A stretch of DNA of 28,645 nt from Deltaproteobacteria bacterium (GTDB taxonomy: Bacteria > Desulfobacterota > Desulfobulbia > Desulfobulbales > VMSU01): positions 1-28,645 of the forward strand of contig JAJYJA010000008.1 of NCBI GenBank assembly GCA_021789795.1. The letters are read 5' to 3'. Positions 23,813 to 28,645 of this stretch are shown here, piece after piece (position 1 is the first letter of the stretch; the number at the start of each line of letters is the position of its first letter). Both the position numbers and the translations under genes were made by a program. Under the pieces are notes generated by a model, which had not been told where the DNA came from, searched no databases, and was given only the letters and a program-made list of their open reading frames with translations.

Positions 23813-24262
23813 ATGGCGTTCAACATCTTAGTGGTCGATGATTCCGAGACCATGCGGGCGGTAATCAAGAAGACGGTCGGCATGTGCGGGGTGCAGATTG
23901 GCGAGTTCCGGGAGGCGGGCAACGGTCGGGAGGCGCTGCTGGTGCTGGAGGACGCCTGGGTGGACGTGGTCTTAAGCGACATCAACATGCCGGAGATGGG
24001 CGGGGTGGAATTCCTGCGGGAGGTAAAAAAAAGCGAGGTGCTGCGCAATATCCCCATCATCTTCATCTCCACCGAATCCAGCCAGGCCCGGATGGACGAG
24101 GTGCGGAAGCTGGGGGCGGACGCCTACGTCAAAAAGCCCTTTCAACCCGAAAAAATCAGGGGAATACTACTTGAGGTGCTAAACAAGGCCTACGCCAGCC
24201 GGATGACGGAGGAAGCGGGTCTGCCGGTGGCGACGGACGGCGGAGACGGGGCCGACTTTTAA
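23813..24262 (+). CDS. cheY: Response regulator CheY
   Basis: A stand-alone receiver domain of 149 residues. The acidic pair is D9-D10 (VVDDS), the phospho-accepting residue is D56 (LSDINMPEMGG), the switch is FISTES, and the conserved lysine is K108 (YVKKPF). A C-terminal tail of about 25 residues (after NKAYASR) is longer than usual. GGAAGGAG precedes the ATG. As the only separate receiver in this operon it is the probable output regulator, to the flagellar motor or another target, and a substrate of CheX. Confidence 0.94.
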   Translation: MAFNILVVDDSETMRAVIKKTVGMCGVQIGEFREAGNGREALLVLEDAWVDVVLSDINMPEMGGVEFLREVKKSEVLRNIPIIFISTESSQARMDEVRKLGADAYVKKPFQPEKIRGILLEVLNKAYASRMTEEAGLPVATDGGDGADF

Positions 24263-24295
24263 CGTCGCCGCGCCTTGGCAAAAAGGAGAGAACAG

Positions 24296-24757
24296 GTGAT
24301 TACCGACGAGGAAAAGCGGCTCTTGAACCTGGCGGCGGTCGAGGTGTTCGGCACCATGTACTTCACCCCGGTGGAGCTGCTGCCGGAACTTCCCGCCCAG
24401 GACAACTGGCACCTGGAGGCCCAGTATATCAAGACCGAAATTGGCTTTAACGGCCCGCAGCGGGCCCGGCTGTGCTTCTACTTCCCCCGCTCCCTGGCGG
24501 TGACCATCGCCTGCGGCTTCCTGGGGATGGGGCCGGAGTGCGAGGTGGAGGAGGCCAAGATCCTGGACACCATGCGCGAGGCGGCCAACATGATGGTCGG
24601 CAACCTCTTGGGCCGGCTCGACCCGGAGGGTGCCTGCGTCCTGGGGATCCCCAAGGCGGAGGTGGTGGCCGATTTTTCCCCGGCCAGCCTTGCGGGTGGA
24701 GACGTCTTGGCCCTCATCTCCGACTTTGGCTTTATCTGGGCGCTCTTTGGCCGTTAA
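24296..24757 (+). CDS. cheX: CheX-type CheY-P phosphatase
   Basis: The start is taken as the GTG at 24296, with AGGAG 7 nt upstream; a TTG at 24275 gives seven extra residues but no ribosome-binding site. The 153-residue protein carries the CheC/CheX signature DxxxExxN: D91, E95, N98 in DTMREAANMMVGN, followed by a proline at 119 (LGIPKAEV). In CheC and CheX the Glu and Asn of this motif act in CheY-P dephosphorylation. A single motif copy indicates CheX rather than CheC. No cheZ is present, so this is the likely signal-ending enzyme of the operon. 232 bp of noncoding sequence follow. Confidence 0.85.
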   Translation: MITDEEKRLLNLAAVEVFGTMYFTPVELLPELPAQDNWHLEAQYIKTEIGFNGPQRARLCFYFPRSLAVTIACGFLGMGPECEVEEAKILDTMREAANMMVGNLLGRLDPEGACVLGIPKAEVVADFSPASLAGGDVLALISDFGFIWALFGR

Positions 24758-24917
24758 CCGCCTCTCCGCGGGGTCAAGGGGAGTTTCTTCAAGTTGCACC
24801 GATGGGTCGTTAGCGGGTGGCGGGTGACGCCCATTTAATTCCAATCATGCCGAGCCAAGAGGCTAAGCCGTCGAATGGCACCCACCTGAACCATAAAGCC
24901 TCACGGCGACGGCATAG

Positions 24918-24968
24918 GGGGCCGTAAGCGTCGGGGGGAAGTTGTCCAGATTATTTAGTTACGGCTCC
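24918..24968 (+). promoter_or_regulatory. Inverted repeat in the cheB leader
   Basis: GGGGCCGTAA (24918-24927) pairs with TTACGGCTCC (24959-24968), 10 bp with one G-U pair, around a 31-nt loop, ending 21 nt before cheB. The right arm shares TAGTTACGGC with the MITE hairpin at 8572-8581, which may be chance. It could be a leader hairpin or a worn IS end. Confidence 0.4.
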
Positions 24969-24989
24969 TAAGAGGCGGGATTACAGACC

Positions 24990-26030
24990 ATGAACAAGAT
25001 TCGGGTGCTGGTGGTTGACGATTCGGCGGTGGTGCGCAAGGTGTTCAGCGAGGAGTTGGGCCGCGAGCCGGACATCGAGGTGGTGGGCACCGCGCCCGAC
25101 CCTTACGTGGCCAGGGACAAGATCGTCGCCCTGCGGCCCGACGTGGTCACCCTGGACATCGAGATGCCGAGAATGGACGGCATCACCTTCCTGCGCAAGC
25201 TGATGAAGTATTTCCCCCTGCCGGTGATCATTGTCAGCTCCCTGACCGAGGCCGGCGGAGCCCTGGCGATGGAGGCCATGGACATCGGGGCGGTCGAGGT
25301 GATCTGCAAGCCCGGCGCCGCCTACTCGGTGGGCGACATGAGCGTCCAACTGGCGGAAAAAATCCGGGCCGCCGCCCGGGTCAACGTCCAGGCCCGGCTG
25401 CAAAGCCAAGCGGGGCAGGCCAGGGCGCCCCTGCCGGGTGCGAACCTGGCGCTGGCCAAGACCACCAACAAGATCATCGCCATCGGTTCCTCGACCGGCG
25501 GCACCGAGGCCCTAAAGGAGGTGCTGCCCCTGCTGCCGGCCACCTCGCCCGGGGTGCTGGTAGTCCAGCACATGCCGCCCCACTTCACCACCAAGTTCGC
25601 CGAACGCCTAAACGACCTCTGCCAGATACAGGTCAAGGAGGCGGAGGACGGCGACTCGGTAACCCCTGGCACCTGCCTGCTGGCGCCCGGCAACTTTCAC
25701 CTGGTCATGCGGCGCAGCGGCGCCCGCTACTACGTCAACGTCAAGACCGGCCCCCTGGTCTGCCACCAGCGTCCGGCGGTTGACGTGCTGTTCAACTCCG
25801 TGGCCGCCTATGGCGGCGCCAACGCCATCGGGGTGATCCTGACCGGCATGGGCCGGGACGGGGCGAGCGGGATGCTGAAGATGAAACAGGCCGGAGCCGC
25901 GACCATCGCCCAGGACGAACGGAGCTGCGTGGTCTTCGGGATGCCCAAGGAGGCCATCGAACTGGGCGGGGTGGACCAGGTGCTGCCCTTAAGCGAAATT
26001 ACCCCCGCCATCCTGCGACTTTTGCAGTAG
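24990..26030 (+). CDS. cheB: Chemotaxis protein-glutamate methylesterase CheB
   Basis: CheB removes methyl groups from receptors and is switched on by CheA phosphorylation. The 346-residue protein has an N-terminal receiver (VVDDSAVVRK, phospho-acceptor D56 in LDIEMPRMDG), a linker (about 125-155), and the methylesterase domain. The catalytic triad is S168 (GSSTGGTEAL), H194 (QHMPPHF) and D290 (GMGRDGA). It is set apart from cheX by 232 bp containing a leader hairpin, so it may also have its own promoter. The ribosome-binding site is weak (GAGGCGG, distant). Confidence 0.97.
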   Translation: MNKIRVLVVDDSAVVRKVFSEELGREPDIEVVGTAPDPYVARDKIVALRPDVVTLDIEMPRMDGITFLRKLMKYFPLPVIIVSSLTEAGGALAMEAMDIGAVEVICKPGAAYSVGDMSVQLAEKIRAAARVNVQARLQSQAGQARAPLPGANLALAKTTNKIIAIGSSTGGTEALKEVLPLLPATSPGVLVVQHMPPHFTTKFAERLNDLCQIQVKEAEDGDSVTPGTCLLAPGNFHLVMRRSGARYYVNVKTGPLVCHQRPAVDVLFNSVAAYGGANAIGVILTGMGRDGASGMLKMKQAGAATIAQDERSCVVFGMPKEAIELGGVDQVLPLSEITPAILRLLQ

Positions 26031-26054
26031 GTCGGCCAGGAAAAGACCCTCCCT

Positions 26055-26099
26055 CCCCAACCGGTAGTGTCTATCTCCAGAACAACCCCCAACCGGTAG
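26055..26099. repeat. Direct repeat CCCCAACCGGTAG, two copies 32 bp apart
   Basis: The 13-mer occurs perfectly at 26055-26067 and 26087-26099, a period of 32 bp, close to three helical turns. It lies between cheB and the carboxypeptidase gene and could be a paired protein-binding site. No regulator is known to me. Confidence 0.6.
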
Positions 26100-26161
26100 C
26101 GATTAACACCCTTCCACCCCGTCCAAGACTAAATCCCATCTAACGCTTGGATAATGTTTAG

Positions 26162-26188
26162 AAAAGCGCTTGCTTTTTTCGCCGATCC
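26162..26188 (+). promoter_or_regulatory. Possible sigma-28-like promoter for the carboxypeptidase gene
   Basis: AAAAGCGC (26162-26169), 11 nt, then GCCGATCC (26181-26188) compares with the flagellar sigma-28 consensus TAAAGTTT, N11, GCCGATAA. The -10 matches 6 of 8, but the -35 only 4 of 8. It overlaps the 16-bp motif shared with the chemotaxis operon. Weak on its own. Confidence 0.25.
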
Positions 26189-26243
26189 ATGAAACAATGG
26201 CCGAGGAGTCCGTTCAGAACAAAACCCAGCCAATGGAGGTTAC

Positions 26244-27455
26244 ATGAACTGGATAGCTAAACTCGGCATCGTTTTCGGTTGTTCCCTCTCCCTGATGTTT
26301 TCCACCCCCAGCCTCGTCTTGGCCCGTTCCACCTACCCGACGGCGGGCACCAGCGTCAAGCATCATAAGACCAAGAAGAAGGCCCACCACCCTCTCATCC
26401 CCAAAAAAAAGGCCACTTCGGCTTCGGCGAAAAAAACTCATCATCCGGTCGTCAAGAAGACGAGACGCCCCGCCGTGCCGACCAAAACGCGCCATCTCAA
26501 GACCCGTCGCCATCCGCAGGCGGCAAGGCCGTCCACCACCATGATTGAGCGGGGCATCGAGCCCCGCCCGGAGGCCAACCGGCCGGATAACGGTGGAGAT
26601 TCGCGGGTCGTGCACCTGGTGAGCCAGGCGGCCCCGGTCAATCTCTCTCACCTCATCACCGCCCGGAGCGCCATGATCATGGATGCGGTCACCGGGGAGA
26701 CCATTTACTCCCAAGCCCCGGACACCCCGGGCCAACCGGCCAGCACCATCAAGGTGCTGACCGGCGTCATCTCCTTGGACTCCCTGAAAAAAGATGACAT
26801 GGTGACGGTGAGCCAACATGCCGCCATGATGCCCAAGGCCAAGGTCTATCTGAAGCCAGGCAAGAAGTACCCGGCCTGCGACCTGATCAACGACCTGCTC
26901 CTCGCCTCGGCCAACGACGCCAGCGTCGCCCTGGCGGAAAAAATCGCCGGCTCCGAGCCGGCTTTCGCCCAATTGATGACCGCCAAGGCCAGGAGTTTCG
27001 GGGCCACCAACACGGTGTGCAAGACCGCCAGCGGCCTGACCGCCGATGGCCAACACACCACCGCCCGCGACCTGGCCCGGATCTTCAACCACGCCATGCG
27101 CAACCCCGCCTTTGCCCACAAGTTGTCGGTTACCGAGGCCTTGGACACCGATGGCAAGGTGGTTAAGAGCCACAACCGGGCGCTGTGGCAGGTCGCCGGC
27201 ACCGAGGGTGGCAAAACCGGCTACACCGTTGCCGCCCGCCGCACCTACGTGGGCAAGTTCAAACGCGGCAACGACGAGATCGTGGTTGCCATGATGGGCA
27301 GCGACACCCTGTGGCCGGACGTGAAGAAGCTGGTTGAATACGGGTTCGTCTTGAAACGCAAGGCCGACCTCGCCAGGGCCGGCAAACCGGCCTCCTCGCG
27401 AATGCTGGTGCAACTTGGCAACTCCCACCAGTTACGCCGCGCCTCCTCCCTGTAA
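26244..27455 (+). CDS. D-alanyl-D-alanine carboxypeptidase (peptidase S11) with His/Lys-rich linker
   Basis: A low-molecular-weight penicillin-binding protein that trims the terminal D-Ala of peptidoglycan stem peptides. GGAGG precedes the ATG. A signal peptide (cleavage after about residue 28, SLVLA) is followed by an odd region, about 38-95, rich in Lys, His, Arg and Thr with repeated HH pairs (KHHKTKKKAHHP, KKTHHPVVKKTRR). The S11 catalytic domain has S167-x-x-K170 (ASTIK), S222-A-N224 (SAND) and K324-T-G (GGKTGYT). The C-terminus is short, without the amphipathic membrane anchor helix of E. coli PBP5 being obvious. It stands alone after the chemotaxis operon. The basic linker may bind the cell wall or metal. 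Confidence 0.91.
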   Translation: MNWIAKLGIVFGCSLSLMFSTPSLVLARSTYPTAGTSVKHHKTKKKAHHPLIPKKKATSASAKKTHHPVVKKTRRPAVPTKTRHLKTRRHPQAARPSTTMIERGIEPRPEANRPDNGGDSRVVHLVSQAAPVNLSHLITARSAMIMDAVTGETIYSQAPDTPGQPASTIKVLTGVISLDSLKKDDMVTVSQHAAMMPKAKVYLKPGKKYPACDLINDLLLASANDASVALAEKIAGSEPAFAQLMTAKARSFGATNTVCKTASGLTADGQHTTARDLARIFNHAMRNPAFAHKLSVTEALDTDGKVVKSHNRALWQVAGTEGGKTGYTVAARRTYVGKFKRGNDEIVVAMMGSDTLWPDVKKLVEYGFVLKRKADLARAGKPASSRMLVQLGNSHQLRRASSL

Positions 27456-27484
27456 CCCTCTGCCGCTGCCGCCCTTCCCTGACC

Positions 27485-27505
27485 GGGCCGCCCGCTAAGC
27501 GGCCC
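27485..27505 (+). terminator. GC-rich hairpin after the carboxypeptidase gene
   Basis: GGGCCGC (27485-27491) pairs perfectly with GCGGCCC (27499-27505) around a 7-nt loop, 30 nt after the stop codon. There is no T-run, so intrinsic termination is uncertain; it may protect the 3' end instead. The rest of the 313-bp gap holds repeat copy 2. Confidence 0.4.
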
Positions 27506-27580
27506 CGACTCACTCCCGTCCCCATCGCTGCGGCCCACAATGGAGTTGACTCCCCTGGCCCAACGTTGTATCTACACCCT

Positions 27581-27720
27581 TGATGACGTCGCCAAAGGTT
27601 CGATCTGCGGCGGCGCGGGGCGTTTTTGGGCTACCTTTGGCCTCACTCGCCAAACTCACCCCGCGTCTGGCAGATCGGCCCTTTTGCTTAGCCATCGGCT
27701 GTCTTTTTGCGAGATCATCA
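27581..27720 (-). repeat. Dispersed palindromic repeat, copy 2 (140 bp)
   Basis: This is the inverted counterpart of the repeat at 9820-9972. On the minus strand it begins TGATGATCTCGCAAAAAGA and shares the block AGCCGATGGCTAAGCAAAAG; its far end (TGATGACGTCGCCAAAGG) matches the other end of copy 1. The middle is about 13 bp shorter. It sits between the carboxypeptidase gene and the last gene and contains no credible reading frame. Confidence 0.85.
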
Positions 27721-27768
27721 ACCCTTGTCCCTCTTGCGCCTAATCCATCCGCCGGGGAAACCAACACC

Positions 27769-28645
27769 ATGAACCTATCCGCCGTTAGCCATCTTCGCCG
27801 CCTGCTTGCCGGGCTCTGCCTGCTGATCTTCTTTCCCGCCCTGGCCATGGCAGGAACGCCTCCCAGCCGGGTGGCCATCCTGCCCTTTGCGGCCCATTCC
27901 GACCACGACCTGAACTACCTGACCAGCGGCCTGCGCGACATGCTGGCCAGCCGCCTGGCCTCCCAGGCCGGGGTGGCGGTGGTGCCCAGGGAGAACGTCA
28001 CCCAGGCCCTGGCCGGCAAGGCCAACCCCAGCGACCCCGCCGCCCTGCGGCTGTTAGGCGCCAACCTGCAAGCTGACTACATCCTGGCCGGCAGCCTCAC
28101 CACCGCCGCCGGCAGTCTGTCCCTGGACGCCACCTTGACTAGCGTCAAGGGCGACGCCCAGCCCCAAACCTTCTACGCCACCGCCCCCAGGGAGGAGGAG
28201 ATCATCTCCGCCATCGACAACCTCTCCTGGCAGATAGCCGAGAAGGCCTTCGGCAAGACCAAGCCCGCCGCCAGCGCCGCCGGGGTGGCACCCATTCCCA
28301 CCGCCGGGGCTCAGCAGGCCGCCGATCCCTACCAGACCGCCCACCCCGACCGACTGTTAATGGGCAAGGAGGGCGGCTACTCCAACGTCCTCAGGCCCCT
28401 GGGCGTAGTTACCGGGGCCTTGGGTTTCACCAAGAGCCAGGACCTTGATTACGGCCTGGTGGCCATGGACGTGGGCGACGTGGATGGCGACGGCCAAGAC
28501 GAATTCGTGCTCGCCTCGGCCTACGACGTCCGCATCTACCGCCGCACCGACGGCCGTTACCAAAAGATTGCCCAGATCCCCCTGGGGCATAGATACACAA
28601 TTCACTGGATCAGCTTGGGCGACATCAACAAGAACGGCCGCCAGG
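27769..28645 (+). CDS. Secreted FG-GAP/VCBS-repeat protein with TolB/CsgG-like N-terminus (partial)
   Basis: The frame starts at the ATG at 27769 and leaves the window, giving about 292 residues. A signal peptide (RRLLAGLCLLIFFPALAMA) is followed by a domain of the kind SRVAILPFAAHSDHDLNYLT, with LRDMLASRLASQAGVAVVPR and ADYILAGSLT. This resembles the periplasmic N-terminal fold of TolB/CsgG/FlgT-type proteins. After a Pro/Ala linker come Asp-rich repeats, VGDVDGDGQDEFVLAS and LGDINKNGRQ, typical of calcium-binding FG-GAP/VCBS beta-propeller blades. The likely place is the periplasm or cell surface; the partner is unknown. No Shine-Dalgarno is clear (GGGG about 13 nt upstream). The rest of the propeller lies outside the window. 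Confidence 0.82.
   Translation, partial: MNLSAVSHLRRLLAGLCLLIFFPALAMAGTPPSRVAILPFAAHSDHDLNYLTSGLRDMLASRLASQAGVAVVPRENVTQALAGKANPSDPAALRLLGANLQADYILAGSLTTAAGSLSLDATLTSVKGDAQPQTFYATAPREEEIISAIDNLSWQIAEKAFGKTKPAASAAGVAPIPTAGAQQAADPYQTAHPDRLLMGKEGGYSNVLRPLGVVTGALGFTKSQDLDYGLVAMDVGDVDGDGQDEFVLASAYDVRIYRRTDGRYQKIAQIPLGHRYTIHWISLGDINKNGRQ

Noticed and set aside
26214..27428. 404-residue antisense frame opposite the carboxypeptidase gene
   Set aside because: The plus strand has a signal peptide and all three penicillin-binding motifs; the antisense frame has none.

Overview
The window is GC-rich, gene-dense bacterial chromosome. The best guess for its source is a member of the Desulfobacterota (deltaproteobacterial lineage, perhaps Desulfobulbales-like). 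The pointers are a DUF3373-type porin, a separate GlyQ alpha subunit, a chemotaxis operon with CheD, an HDOD protein and CheX but no CheZ, and dispersed palindromic repeats. This assignment is by family resemblance only; there is no rRNA or tRNA gene to anchor it, and no CRISPR array or prophage.

Layout. 1-850 (-) is the N-terminal part of an outer-membrane porin-like protein behind a long, structured leader. 1329-4487 (+) holds glyQ, without an adjacent glyS, then an RNase E/G gene with its own promoter and a ~390-nt hairpin-rich leader. 4523-7168 (-) is a compact set: a nucleoside deaminase, a radical SAM/SPASM protein, tatB and tatC. The deaminase and radical SAM genes are joined by an ATGA overlap, and a 6 x 7-bp tandem repeat fills the gap before tatB. 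7370-8916 (+) holds a dGTPase-like gene and a small unknown gene. Between them sits a 153-bp MITE-like element with 13-bp inverted ends and a perfect 8-bp target duplication that falls on the Shine-Dalgarno sequence. 8913-9752 (-) is an SDR protein lacking the catalytic lysine.

9820-17027 carries cell-wall genes. They are mltD (-), a divergent intergenic region with a possible small RNA, a very large class A penicillin-binding protein with an unusual insertion, and an overlapping TPR-like lipoprotein that is a plausible activator of that PBP. The same run of genes continues into a one-piece fusion of endonuclease III and an ExoA/APE1-type AP endonuclease (17047-18486). This is the most striking gene in the window, because it puts successive steps of base excision repair in one polypeptide.

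18754-26030 (+) is a chemotaxis operon: cheA-cheW-cheR-cheD-HDOD-cheY-cheX-cheB. It has receptor methylation, deamidation and demethylation enzymes and a CheX phosphatase, but no receptor gene. 26244-27455 (+) is a D,D-carboxypeptidase with a His/Lys-rich N-terminal linker. The window ends inside a secreted FG-GAP/VCBS-repeat protein. A ~140-153 bp palindromic repeat occurs twice, in opposite orientation, at 9820-9972 and 27581-27720.
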